From: a virus
Virus record (IMG/VR): IMGVR_UViG_3300045918_000046
Location: 1 to 32,669 of that record
Reading direction: 5' to 3' (one strand)
Length of the DNA stretch: 32,669 nucleotides
Part shown: positions 21,681-32,200 of the stretch, one piece after another
Layout: every line of letters begins with the position of its first letter
Numbering within the stretch: the first letter of the stretch is position 1
Made by a program: the position numbers and the translations under genes
Notes under the pieces: generated by a model
Databases searched by the model: none
What the model saw: the letters and a program-made list of their open reading frames with translations, nothing else
Told to the model about the DNA's origin: nothing

Positions 21681-22550
21681 ATGGATTTTGGTAATCTTGG
21701 TAGTTCAATAAATACTACCTTATCTAGTGTTAAAGATAAGGTAGCGGGGTCTCTAGGTGATGTTGCTAGCAAGGCTAGTGCATCATTATCTAACCTTGCC
21801 AAGGGATTAGGATCAATGCCCCCCAATTTAAGTTCGGCTAGATTAGCAGCTTCTGGGTTATTAAATGGTGCTAGCGCAAGTAAAAAGACAAGTTGTGGAA
21901 CTCCGTCGTATTATACTACCAATAGTAAATCAGAAGTAACTCCTACAGATTGGCGTTTAACAGTAGGTATATCAGGAGAGTTTAATTATTTTTATAATGA
22001 TGATAATAACCTACTAATGGAACCATTACAAGCAACGCAAGGGGTAACTTTTCCAGTAACACCTCAAGTACAATTAACTCATACTGCTAAGTACTCCCCG
22101 CAGTCGTTAGTTCATAGTAATTATGCGATGCAATTTTACGAAGGTAGCGAAATAGGCGCAATTAATATAACAGGGGAATTCCCTATACAGAATATTATAG
22201 AAGGTCAATACTTACTAGCATCTATCTATTTCTTTAGATCAGTTTCTAAGATGTTTTGGGGTTCAGAAGACCTAGCCGGAACTCCTCCGCCGATGTTATA
22301 TTTAAGCGGATACGGGGATAGTTACTTGCCGGACGTGCCGTGTGTATTAACCTCGTTTATGCATTCCATGCCAGAAGATAAGGATTATATAGAAATACCA
22401 ATGTCTTACGATAAAACATCTACTACTTGGTTGCCTACATTGAGCACTATACAAATTACGCTTCAACCGATATATAGTAGGACTGCTGTTTCTGACTTTA
22501 ATATGAAAGATTTTTCCAATGGAGAGTTGTTGTCAGGGGGATATATTTGA
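21681..22550 (+). CDS. Baseplate tail-tube junction protein, gp48/gp54-like
   Basis: A 289-aa protein. Residues 1-65 are Ser/Ala/Leu-rich and low in complexity (SSVKDKVAGSLGDVASKASA); residues 90-280 form the structural domain: DWRLTVGISG, TQGVTFPVTPQVQLTHTAKY, LVHSNYAMQFYEGSEIGAIN, ITGEFPIQNIIEGQYLLASI, YFFRSVSKMFWG and GTPPPMLYLSGYG. This pattern belongs to the T4-like baseplate tube-cap/initiator proteins on which tail tube polymerisation starts. It is first in the baseplate operon and overlaps the gp53 start. gp48 versus gp54 cannot be decided from sequence alone, and only one such gene lies in the window. Confidence 0.72.
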   Translation: MDFGNLGSSINTTLSSVKDKVAGSLGDVASKASASLSNLAKGLGSMPPNLSSARLAASGLLNGASASKKTSCGTPSYYTTNSKSEVTPTDWRLTVGISGEFNYFYNDDNNLLMEPLQATQGVTFPVTPQVQLTHTAKYSPQSLVHSNYAMQFYEGSEIGAINITGEFPIQNIIEGQYLLASIYFFRSVSKMFWGSEDLAGTPPPMLYLSGYGDSYLPDVPCVLTSFMHSMPEDKDYIEIPMSYDKTSTTWLPTLSTIQITLQPIYSRTAVSDFNMKDFSNGELLSGGYI

Positions 22551-22852
22551 TGAAAACACAATATACAGCTTCTAGTCCGTATTATACAACTGTTAAACAT
22601 GGGCAATTCTTAGATGTATTAAATTATAGACCTATTTCTAAAAAAGCATCCGATCAACTGTTTACTATTAGTCATGTTTATAATTTAAGACCAGATTTAC
22701 TTGCATACGACCTATATAAAAACGCGGGGCTATGGTGGGTATTTGCAGCTAGAAATCCAAATTCATTAAAAGATCCGTTATTTGACTTTGTAACGGGAAA
22801 TTCTATATACTTACCGCAATTATCTACATTGAACGCTGATTTAGGAATATAA
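22550..22852 (+). CDS. gp53: Baseplate wedge protein gp53
   Basis: A 100-aa protein from the ATG at 22550, with AGGGGG eight bases upstream; the preceding in-frame TTG is not needed. Motifs VLNYRPISKKASDQLFTISH, YNLRPDLLAYDLYKNAGLWW and VFAARNPNSLKDP match gp53, whose LysM-like fold clamps wedges around the hub in T4. It is shorter than T4 gp53 (196 aa), as in other marine T4-like phages. The start overlaps the previous stop (TTGATGA) and its stop overlaps the next start, so three genes are coupled. Confidence 0.88.
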   Translation: MKTQYTASSPYYTTVKHGQFLDVLNYRPISKKASDQLFTISHVYNLRPDLLAYDLYKNAGLWWVFAARNPNSLKDPLFDFVTGNSIYLPQLSTLNADLGI

Positions 22853-25800
22853 TGGAATATCAGAATGAAATTAAAGCAAGTGCAACAGGGCTATCTTCTC
22901 CAGTAACATTAGACACCTACGATCAAGGAAAAACATTACAATATAGTACTTATGACCCGGTAACCGGAGTAGGAGTATCCGGTACTGTAGGGGATACAGC
23001 ACAAGCTGAAAAAAATAATGCACGAGACCAAAGATATATATCTGAATGCATTGCAGACAGTGCAAATATACAAGCTAGAATAGACGCAACACCGGACAAG
23101 AAACATGCAGGTGACCAAGCATTGCTTGAACGTAATAACAATCTAATCGCTGAATATACGGGTTCTATCAACACCCGTAATAAAGTAGTTGCAGATTTTC
23201 CAAATATACAAAAACAGTGGGACGATTCACACGCTGCACCACAAGTACCAATAGTACCTATTACTGCCGCAAATAATATATCCACGGCGACAGATCAAAC
23301 CTCTAATACTACCGCGGGTACAGCAACAAAGAATGCAGATGGGACAACATCTACCCCTATGCCAACAGATGCGGTTGCTAAATTATCAGATACTAATGCT
23401 GTTGTATACGTAGCACCAGACCCATCTACTAAATCTAACCCAGTAGAATTAAAGCCTGCAGAAGCTACCCCTATTGTTACAGAAGACGTTGCATCTACTC
23501 CTATCAATAATAAAACAAAAATTGGTTCAACTGATTCTAATCTATTAGATTTATCTAATGTTACAACTAATGTATTACATGATTATGCATCATATACTTA
23601 TGGCTTAACATTAGCTGCAATGACTAAGGACGAGTATAATACATTTGTGGATAGTCCCACTGGCGATTATACGCTAAACAATGTTATGATAGCAAGTGCT
23701 GGTAAATGGTGGGGCGACACAAAAGAATCGGCACGTAGTCCATGGTTCAATGAAGACTTTTTCTTTGAGAAGTTAGAATTTGAAACTGTAATAGGGGGAG
23801 ACCCCAGAGCACGAAATACCAACGTATTAACTGTGAATTTCTCTATTATAGAACCATATGGTGTTACATTTCTAAACAGATTAATGGCTATGTCTGATGA
23901 AATAAATGATAACGTTACTGGTAACAAGTCTACTGATAACCCATATATGTTACAGATAGACTTTTATGGGTACTCAGATCAAAATTTCAGTGATCCGGGT
24001 GCGCCAAAACAAGGAGTTCCAGAATTAATACCGGGGATATCTAAGAATATAATAATACAGCTACTATCAATTAAATTTAAAGTTAATACTAAAGGTGCAG
24101 AGTACGAAATTGCTGCTGTTCCCTATTCACATCAAGCATATAGCGAAAGTGTAGGAAACACGCCTATTAGATTAGAAGTATCAGCAAAAGATTTACAGGA
24201 GTTCTTTTTAACTAAGTCTGGTGCTCCGGCTTATGAACCCCTTGCTGTTGAAAAACTTACTATTAAGAATAAAGTAGTCAATGATGCACAAACAAGAACA
24301 ATCACTACCTTACAAATACAAGATAATAATCGTGCTAAACTAACTGATCCAGAAGCAATAAAACGTAACTTAGCTGAGCGAGCTGTTATGGAGAAACAAC
24401 TTAAATCTGGTCCTGGAGGAGAGGATTCAGCTAAGGCAATTTCAGAACATAATTCAACAGATACGTCAGTTAACAGTTATACTGGTGCTGTTAATTCCTG
24501 GTGGAGGTCTACATATCCAAAAGAAAAACAAAAATATGCTGATATTATTCGGTTTGTATTTAGTCCGCCGGCCAATAGCGAAACCTCAACGAATGCAGAG
24601 GCGTTATCTCAATTAACAGAGGCATTTAAACAATTAACTGTTGCAAAGTTTCCGAATAATGAATTAGTTAACAAAAGTTCAAGAGCATTTGATAAAATAG
24701 ATACTACCAAACCTATAGAATCTCAAAGCGGGTTAAAGCCTAATATGAACGACGAGAAAAACCCCAGACTACAGATGACTATCGCACAAAATATGCCAAT
24801 TACTGACGTAATTAATTTAGCGGTCATTAATAGTTCTTATATATATGAACAAATTATAGATTATACGTTGGATAAATTAACAGTAGATGAATTAGAAAAA
24901 AAGATGAGTAAACCTTTAAATTGGTTTAAAATTAGCCCATCTATTAAGTTGGGAGATATTGACCCTGCGTTAAATAGAAGACAAAAGATAATAACATATT
25001 CTATTAGCCCATCGTTAGTTTACAATTCAAAGAGTATAGATGCACCAATGGGTGCGCCTACTATGGTTTTTAAAGATTATCAGTATATCTTCACTGGACA
25101 AAATAAAGATATATTGAACTTTGATCTAAACTTTGATACACAGTTCTTTGTGATTACACAGCCTACTATTAAACAACAAGAACAAGCTAACGCATCTCCT
25201 ACTATGACGCCCGCTAAAGATAAAAGTACAGAGACAGCAACACTAACTAGAGACGAAGCGATAGAACTAATTAATAAGAAGAATAAGAGCAGACCAGAAC
25301 TTAAAGCAAAACAACAACCAGCCGCCGGTTCACCTGGACAAACGCTTAATCAAGATTCTAAAAGTGCTGCATCAAAACAATTACAGAAAAATATATTTGG
25401 TGAAGCGGGTAATACGGGTGATCAATTACAGGTTAATTTGAAAATAATAGGTGACCCGGATTTTATTAAACAAGACGACGTAATTTACGGTCCGGCAGAC
25501 GTAAACCCAGATAACCCTTTATTAACTCCTAATGGCAGTATTAGGACAGATAATGCAGAGATACACGTTAGATTAAGTTTTAAGAGTCCGTCTGATTATA
25601 ATACTAGAGGGTTAGCTATTCCAGGTAACGACGGCAATGCATCTAACTTCAACGAAACGTACAATTCTAGTGTATTTTCTGGTGTGTATAGGGTAATTAC
25701 TGTAAAAAATATCTTTTCTGGTGGTAAATTCGAACAAGAGCTAACCTTAGTTAGAATAGCAAATCAACCGGTAGATGGATTGCCAAGTAAAGCTGTAAGT

Positions 25801-26556
25801 TCAACTGAACCTACTATTAACGATGATAAGACAGTTAACTCTGATGCAACTACTATTCCTAATACAGCTACATCAGTTAATATGGACGTGCCAACGTCAA
25901 TGCCTACATCTACTACGTTGGGATTGCCACCAGTCACTACGGCGAATATTTTAGGTAATAATTCATTAACTAATAATGCAATACAAAATCCTGTTAATGT
26001 AGACCTAACATGTAAACTAGGTACACCTTCATTGACTAATAGTGCTTTAGCAAGTGCCACAACACCAGCAATAGTAATAACAGGGGAAACTAAATCTATA
26101 ACAGCTCCAGCTAACGCAGATGCTACAGCGAATACAGCAGTTCCTATAGCAACGCCTACTCCCCCCCCACCAGCAGATCAAGCTCCAACGCCCCCTGCTA
26201 AAACACAGAGGCAACAGCAAGAAGAGTTTTATGCTACTGTCAATGATTTACAAAAGCAAATAGATGCTAAGGATGCAATAGCGGCTGATTTAGTCAAACA
26301 GCAGCAAGCATCGTTTAACGATGCAGAGTCATATGAATTTACATTAGGGCCAAGAAATTCTTGGACAGCAGATCAAGCTGCTAAATTAAAACAAATGTAT
26401 AATACTGCCAATGGGTACGCTCCACAAATAGATGCTATTAAAGCTGAACTGATTAGTATAGCTAACTCTGTACCAACACCGCCAGTGGGTGCAGGAGCAT
26501 CCATAAGGTATATGCCTCATGGACAGTATTCAACACCACAAATTACTCCTAACTAG
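22852..26556 (+). CDS. Large baseplate hub-associated structural protein
   Basis: A 1234-aa protein between gp53 and gp5. An N-terminal helical part (residues 1-120) leads to a Thr/Ala/Pro-rich linker (120-225). The domain at about 230-450 has NVLHDYASYTYGLTLAAM, WFNEDFFFEKLEFETVIGG, EPYGVTFLNRLMAM, LQIDFYGYSD and IIIQLLSIKFKVNTKGAEYE, a beta-rich pattern common in virion proteins of T4-like phages. A second structured part (600-980) is followed by a Thr/Pro/Ala-rich, low-complexity C-terminus (980-1234) with a PTPPPPADQAPTPPAK stretch. In T4 the hub partner of gp5 is gp27; this may be its enlarged counterpart, but I cannot show it. It overlaps the gp53 stop by one base. Confidence 0.7.
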   Translation: MEYQNEIKASATGLSSPVTLDTYDQGKTLQYSTYDPVTGVGVSGTVGDTAQAEKNNARDQRYISECIADSANIQARIDATPDKKHAGDQALLERNNNLIAEYTGSINTRNKVVADFPNIQKQWDDSHAAPQVPIVPITAANNISTATDQTSNTTAGTATKNADGTTSTPMPTDAVAKLSDTNAVVYVAPDPSTKSNPVELKPAEATPIVTEDVASTPINNKTKIGSTDSNLLDLSNVTTNVLHDYASYTYGLTLAAMTKDEYNTFVDSPTGDYTLNNVMIASAGKWWGDTKESARSPWFNEDFFFEKLEFETVIGGDPRARNTNVLTVNFSIIEPYGVTFLNRLMAMSDEINDNVTGNKSTDNPYMLQIDFYGYSDQNFSDPGAPKQGVPELIPGISKNIIIQLLSIKFKVNTKGAEYEIAAVPYSHQAYSESVGNTPIRLEVSAKDLQEFFLTKSGAPAYEPLAVEKLTIKNKVVNDAQTRTITTLQIQDNNRAKLTDPEAIKRNLAERAVMEKQLKSGPGGEDSAKAISEHNSTDTSVNSYTGAVNSWWRSTYPKEKQKYADIIRFVFSPPANSETSTNAEALSQLTEAFKQLTVAKFPNNELVNKSSRAFDKIDTTKPIESQSGLKPNMNDEKNPRLQMTIAQNMPITDVINLAVINSSYIYEQIIDYTLDKLTVDELEKKMSKPLNWFKISPSIKLGDIDPALNRRQKIITYSISPSLVYNSKSIDAPMGAPTMVFKDYQYIFTGQNKDILNFDLNFDTQFFVITQPTIKQQEQANASPTMTPAKDKSTETATLTRDEAIELINKKNKSRPELKAKQQPAAGSPGQTLNQDSKSAASKQLQKNIFGEAGNTGDQLQVNLKIIGDPDFIKQDDVIYGPADVNPDNPLLTPNGSIRTDNAEIHVRLSFKSPSDYNTRGLAIPGNDGNASNFNETYNSSVFSGVYRVITVKNIFSGGKFEQELTLVRIANQPVDGLPSKAVSSTEPTINDDKTVNSDATTIPNTATSVNMDVPTSMPTSTTLGLPPVTTANILGNNSLTNNAIQNPVNVDLTCKLGTPSLTNSALASATTPAIVITGETKSITAPANADATANTAVPIATPTPPPPADQAPTPPAKTQRQQQEEFYATVNDLQKQIDAKDAIAADLVKQQQASFNDAESYEFTLGPRNSWTADQAAKLKQMYNTANGYAPQIDAIKAELISIANSVPTPPVGAGASIRYMPHGQYSTPQITPN

Positions 26557-26591
26557 TAGTAATGCTTAAATATGACATATAAGGATAAACA

Positions 26592-28724
26592 ATGCCAAGT
26601 GATCGTAGAATAGGTACTCGTGTATCAAGTTATTTAGATAAAGATAAAGCATCTGGACAAAAACGAGACCCTGGACCATATATAGGAATAATTAAAAATA
26701 ACGCTGATCCTATTAGATCGGGGCGTGTACAAGTTTATATACCTGATTTTGGGGGAGATGAAACAGATCAATCACATTGGATATCAGTTTCGTATGCTAG
26801 TCCATATATGGGTGCTGCTCGTACACCTCAAATTACATCTAAAAAGTCAAAAGAGAATGATTATAAACATGTGAATCATTCTTATGGTATGTGGTTTACA
26901 CCCCCGGATATAGGTAACCAAGTGCTAATTACCTTTGTGGGTGGAGATGTTAATAACGGATATTGGTTTGCATGTATAATGCCAGATATAAGCCACTGGG
27001 CTATACCTGCTCAAGCAGGTGCTCAGAACTTAGAAACACCTATAGATGGTAACTTAGCCGCAGCGTTGTCTAAACCTCCTTATCCATGTGTAGAGTTTAA
27101 TGAAGATAATGATAAACTAAAACCTAATTGGACTAATTTCCTAGAAATTAATAAACCAGTACACGAAAACCAAGTTGAAGTCTTATTAAATCAAGGGTTA
27201 GAGGACGATAAGATCAGAGGTGTAATATCTAGTAGTTCGCAACGCGAAAGCCCAAGTAGGGTGTTTGGTATTAGTACGCCTGGTGTGGATGGCAAGACAT
27301 TAGACCCTAATACAGGACAAACAACTTATAGATTAGGCGGGCATACATTTGTAATGGATGATGGCGACATTAAAGGTGTAGATCAGTTGATTAGATTAAG
27401 GTCAGCGGGTGGTCATCAGATATTAATGAATGATAGTCAAAATATCCTATATATAGGCAATGACCAAGGTACTGTATGGATGGAATTTATGGGAGATGGG
27501 ACTCTTAACCTATTTGCCGGGTCAGATATTAATATTAGGTCGCAATCTGACATTAATTTACATTCGGATAATGACATTAATATGTTTGCTAATAACGACA
27601 TTAATATGTATTCTGGCAAACACATTAAACAACAGTCTGATGTCATTACACAAAAAGCTATCACTGAATATAAACTATACGGAGGTAAAGTAGGATTAGG
27701 GTCTGGCAGTACACTTAATTTAGCAGCAGCAACTGAGGGTACGTTTGGGTCTGGTACTAATTTAGTATATTCATCTGGTATGATATATTTAAATACACAA
27801 GGCGCCCCATCAGTAACTCCCCCAGATAATATCCCAGTTCAAACTTATACAGACGCTGATTCAACAGCTTATGGAAAGTATATTAAATGGACACAGAAAG
27901 GTAAAGTATCTTCTACTATTCCAACACAAATTCCTACACATGAACCTTCACCTACACATATAACTTCTCCGGCAGGTAAATTCTCTAAAACGCCAGGTAC
28001 TAGTCCAGGCACACCTGCAACACCGTCTAATAGATTATTAACTTCGACTATGGCATCAGATACAGCGCCTGGTCCAGCAAGTGCAAAAGGTCAAGGTGTA
28101 TGGAAACCGATGACAGCAGCTGATTTAGCAGCACAGCCGCCTAATGCGTCGGGTATAGGAACGTTAAGTGCAGCAGAAACTACTGCCTTAAAAGCACAAA
28201 TAGCTAAGACAGAATCTGGAGGTAATTATGCAGCTACAGGCGGTGCAGGAGGCAATTATTTGGGCAAATATCAAGTTGGCGCTGGTGTTTTAATAGATCA
28301 AGGGTTTGTTAAACCAGGAACTACTAATTCACAACTAAGTGACCCATCTTCCTGGACTGGTAAAGATGGTATTACTAGTAAGTCTGCATTTTTATCATCG
28401 CCCAATGTACAAGAATCTGTAATGGATAAGAATTTATTAGCAAATTTTAAAACACTTAATAACATAGGTGCTTTAGATGCAAATTCTATATCGTCCGATG
28501 TTGCAGGAAAATTAGCAGCATCACATCTTGTAGGTGCAGGAGGAGTTAAGAGTTGGGCTGCTGGAAATCCTTCGGCAGACGCTTTTGGTACAACCGCCTC
28601 AACCTATTATAATAATGGGCGATTTGCTGTTGCTATGTCTTCTAAAGAATCTCCTTCTTCTATTATAACAAGTGCATCACAAGTAGCTACAGTAGTTGAC
28701 GGAGTAGTTAAGCCGATCGCATAA
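26592..28724 (+). CDS. gp5: gp5-like baseplate hub needle with C-terminal muramidase-like domain
   Basis: A 710-aa protein. An OB-fold N-terminus (GPYIGIIKNNADPIRSGRVQ then VYIPDFGG, with MWFTPPDIGNQVLITFVGGD) is the gp5/VgrG hub fold. Residues 245-350 contain RLGGHTFVMDDGD and repeating NDINMF/SDINLHS units at 8-10 residue spacing: the triple beta-helix needle. A Pro/Thr linker follows (410-480). The C-terminal domain (about 525-690) carries IAKTESGGNY (Glu541) and NYLGKYQVGAGVL, a lysozyme/lytic-transglycosylase-like pattern. In T4 the lysozyme lies before the needle; here the enzyme appears after it. ATG with AAGGA six bases upstream; the end overlaps the gp25 late box. Confidence 0.86.
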   Translation: MPSDRRIGTRVSSYLDKDKASGQKRDPGPYIGIIKNNADPIRSGRVQVYIPDFGGDETDQSHWISVSYASPYMGAARTPQITSKKSKENDYKHVNHSYGMWFTPPDIGNQVLITFVGGDVNNGYWFACIMPDISHWAIPAQAGAQNLETPIDGNLAAALSKPPYPCVEFNEDNDKLKPNWTNFLEINKPVHENQVEVLLNQGLEDDKIRGVISSSSQRESPSRVFGISTPGVDGKTLDPNTGQTTYRLGGHTFVMDDGDIKGVDQLIRLRSAGGHQILMNDSQNILYIGNDQGTVWMEFMGDGTLNLFAGSDINIRSQSDINLHSDNDINMFANNDINMYSGKHIKQQSDVITQKAITEYKLYGGKVGLGSGSTLNLAAATEGTFGSGTNLVYSSGMIYLNTQGAPSVTPPDNIPVQTYTDADSTAYGKYIKWTQKGKVSSTIPTQIPTHEPSPTHITSPAGKFSKTPGTSPGTPATPSNRLLTSTMASDTAPGPASAKGQGVWKPMTAADLAAQPPNASGIGTLSAAETTALKAQIAKTESGGNYAATGGAGGNYLGKYQVGAGVLIDQGFVKPGTTNSQLSDPSSWTGKDGITSKSAFLSSPNVQESVMDKNLLANFKTLNNIGALDANSISSDVAGKLAASHLVGAGGVKSWAAGNPSADAFGTTASTYYNNGRFAVAMSSKESPSSIITSASQVATVVDGVVKPIA

Positions 28725-28727
28725 ATA
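28720..28727 (+). promoter_or_regulatory. Late promoter CATAAATA for gp25
   Basis: GCATAAATATATG overlaps the gp5 stop codon (28722-28724) and lies 24 bases before the gp25 ATG, giving gp25 its own late start site within the operon. Confidence 0.65.
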
Positions 28728-28751
28728 TATGTTTAAAATAGGGTAAACGTG

Positions 28752-29108
28752 ATGACATCATACGTTGGAATGAGCACGCTTAATAGAACAAAGAAATTTA
28801 GAGTAACAGACTTTGAATTAGCGAAACAGGATCTTTATAACAATCTCCATATACGCCAAGGAGAAAAGTTGATGAATCCTGGATTTGGAACTATTATTTG
28901 GAGTTTATTATTTGAGCCATTTACTCCAGAAGTTAAAGATGCTATGACTAAGGACTTACAACGCATTATTAACTATGATCCTAGGATTGTAGCCGATAAT
29001 ATCGTTGTTACTCAATTTGATTATGGTATTCAAATTCAAATTGATCTACGTTACATTGTGAATAATCATTTAGACACAATGCTAGTACAGTTTGATAGAC
29101 AAAAGTAG
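28752..29108 (+). CDS. gp25: Baseplate wedge protein gp25
   Basis: A 118-aa protein from the ATG at 28752 (MTSYVGMSTLNRTKKFRVTD), with AGGG eight bases before; the GTG directly before it is an alternative. It has the gp25 family motif NLHIRQGEKLMNPGFGTIIW and SLLFEPFTPEVKDAMTKDL, and the ending VNNHLDTMLVQFD. gp25 is the sheath-initiating, lysozyme-fold wedge component conserved in contractile injection machines. Length is close to T4 gp25 (132 aa). It is followed by gp6 as in T4. Confidence 0.95.
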   Translation: MTSYVGMSTLNRTKKFRVTDFELAKQDLYNNLHIRQGEKLMNPGFGTIIWSLLFEPFTPEVKDAMTKDLQRIINYDPRIVADNIVVTQFDYGIQIQIDLRYIVNNHLDTMLVQFDRQK

Positions 29109-29254
29109 AGACTACTAGTGTCGTTTTGTCAAAATTCTTAAAAATCTATTAAATACATAGTTAATTAACTTGCGTTCATCCATAGGACTAAAGATTCTAA
29201 GGTTTTTCGCTCGAATTTGATGAATACAAGTTATAACCGTGTATTCGACAACAG

Positions 29255-29262
29255 GATAAATA
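29255..29262 (+). promoter_or_regulatory. Late promoter GATAAATA for gp6
   Basis: AGGATAAATACG, 28 bases before the gp6 ATG, in the 181-base gap after gp25. The remainder of the gap shows no gene or strong hairpin. Confidence 0.6.
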
Positions 29263-29289
29263 CGTTAATAACAAAGGTAATTATAACAG

Positions 29290-32200
29290 ATGACTGCTTC
29301 TACCAGACAGAATTCGCTTTTAGTTTCGCAAAATTGGACCAAAATCTATCAGACGTTCCAAAATGCCGATTTTACATCTTACGATTTTGCGACGATTAGA
29401 GCATCGATGATAGGTTATTTAAAAACTTATTATAGTGAAGATTTCAATGATTTTATAGAGTCCAGCGAGTATGTTGCTCTAATAGATTGTATAGCATTTA
29501 TGGGTCAAGCATTAGCGTTTAGAACAGACTTAAATGCTCGCGAAAATTTTATAGATACCGCAGAACGACGAGATTCAATACTTAAATTAGCACGCCTAGT
29601 TAGTTATAACCCTAAAAGAAGTAATCCGGCTTCTGGATTCTTAAAGGTAACTTCTATTAGTACATCAGAATCATTAACAGATTCTACTGGTAATAACTTA
29701 AAAAATACAGTAATATACTGGAACGACGTAGCAAATTCTAATTGGTCAGAACAATTCTCAATATTGTTTAATGCTGCATTAGTTAATAGTCAACTAATAG
29801 GTAAACCGGGCAATTCACAGATTATAAATGGCATTAATAATCAAGAATATTCTATTAATACTATGCCTAATAATGTTGCTGTATTCCCTTTCAATGCGGC
29901 AATAGAAGGAAGTAACATTAATTTTGAAGTAGTTAGTGCTACTAGCGTAAGTCAACCATATATATACGAAGTACCTCCTGCACCAAGAAGTAAATTTAAT
30001 ATATTATTTAGAAACGATAATCAAGGTAATGATTCGGTTAACACGGGTTTCTTTTTGTACTTTAAACAAGGTTCATTACAGCACACAGACTTTAATATAA
30101 CTGACGCTATTCCTAATAGAGTATTAACAGTAAGCTATAATAACATTAATAACTCTGATGTTTGGTTATACGATTTAACTACACAAATGTCTGAGAATAA
30201 TTTATGGACACAAGTTCCAGCAGTGGGGGGTGTTAATGTAATTTACAATAATTTGGTTGATAGAAATTTATATCAAGTTAATTCATTGGCGGGAGATCAA
30301 GTTGATTATGTATTTGGCGATGGATCTTTTGCTAATATTCCCCAAGGTAATTTCCGAACGTACTTTAGAACAGGAAATGCACTGTCCTATAAAGTGACAC
30401 CAGACGAGATGCAAAATATTACAATTTCTGTTAATTATATATCTAGGTCTGGCAACACTGAAACGTTAGTAATACGAGCTGCATTGAATTACACTGTATC
30501 TAATGCTACTGCTAGCGAATCATTAGTAAGTATTAGGCAAAATGCACCACAACAATATTATACACAAAGTCGTATGATCACAGGAGAAGATTATAATATC
30601 TTCCCTTTGACGACATTCAATGACATTTTAAAAGTAAAAGCATTAAATCGAACTAGCTCGGGTATATCTAGGTACTTAGATATATCTGATACAAGCGGAC
30701 TATATTCAAGTACTAATATATTTGCTGAAGATGGTTATTTATACTTAGACAATACTTTAAAATCGTTAAACTTTACTTATGTTACTACAGCTAACGTTCA
30801 ACAGATGATTCAAAATGATCTTATTAAGATATTAAATACTCCAGAATTGTTGCAATTTTATTATAGATACGGTGTTAGATATGCGCGAAGGTATGATATA
30901 TTTTCAGATATCACTACGCAAATGCCATGGCTATCTGCAGGACAAGAAACATCTATTAGATCATTTCCCATATTATGGAACCAATGTACTACTATTAGTA
31001 ACGGTAGTACTGGCTTATTTTATTTTTCTTATTTGTTAAATGCTAATACTCCATATTTAAATACCAATAAGGATAAAGGGATTGAACTTGGTTATGGTGC
31101 GTCAGGGGGAGGTCAAGTTCAATCTAATATAGGTCAATTTGTACATCCTAACGCTATCATTAAGTTCGCAGCTGGGATGGGTTCAACTGGTAACCGGTAC
31201 TGTTTTAATAGCAAGAATCAAATTGCTAAACGAACACCATCTAGACCAGGTGATAGATTATACATTTATGCAACTATTATTTCTATAGACGGTTATGGGT
31301 CAAGTACTAATGCAGTAACAGGCGCTGGACCAGTGACGTTAAATCAAATTGTACCATCTGATGCCGTTATGCTTGAAATTCTACCTGCGTTTAGTAATAA
31401 TATTCCTACACTTGGCGCCACTAATAATATACCTAATTATATACCAGCATCTACTTTTAATATGACGCAGTATGTATTACACAATAATAGCTTTGGATTA
31501 AGATTTGACTCTCCTAACCAAACATGGGTTATAGTTAATGCAGCTGATTTAAATACTACGTCGTCTTTTAGTTTAACTAACGCAGGAAATACTAGTCAGA
31601 CACAGTTAGATAGTAGTTGGCTAATATGGTTTTCCTACAATGTAGGCACGGGATATGCTATTTACTGGCGCAGTTTATTATACATATTCGGTAGTCAACT
31701 AGAGACTACGTTCTATTTCGACGATAATGTTAAAGTATTTGATAGTACAACAGGAACTACTATTATAGATTCAGTTAACGTGTTAAAGGTTAATTCCGAC
31801 CCTATTACAGCTCACCCATTGGGGATAGATGTTACATTCAACATATATAGTAGTATAGTAGATGTTGATGGTTACCAAGACCAAAGTAACATATACGTAA
31901 CTTATACTGACAGTAACAACGATGGTATACCCGATAACCCAGATATATTTAATATGGTTGTTAACTCAAACTTGTCAGATATATCTCGTTCAAATAACTT
32001 TATGCTATCTAATTTACAATCCGAACAACCATTAATATCACTAGTATTCTTTAAACAAAATAATAGTTACGACAGCTTTAACTCTTATTCTTTGTTAGAT
32101 AGTAACGCTATTGCTCCTGTGTCCTCTCTATTCTTAACAAATGCTAAATCAACATCAGATATGTATCCGTACATTGTAGGACAGATATTCTACGTATACG

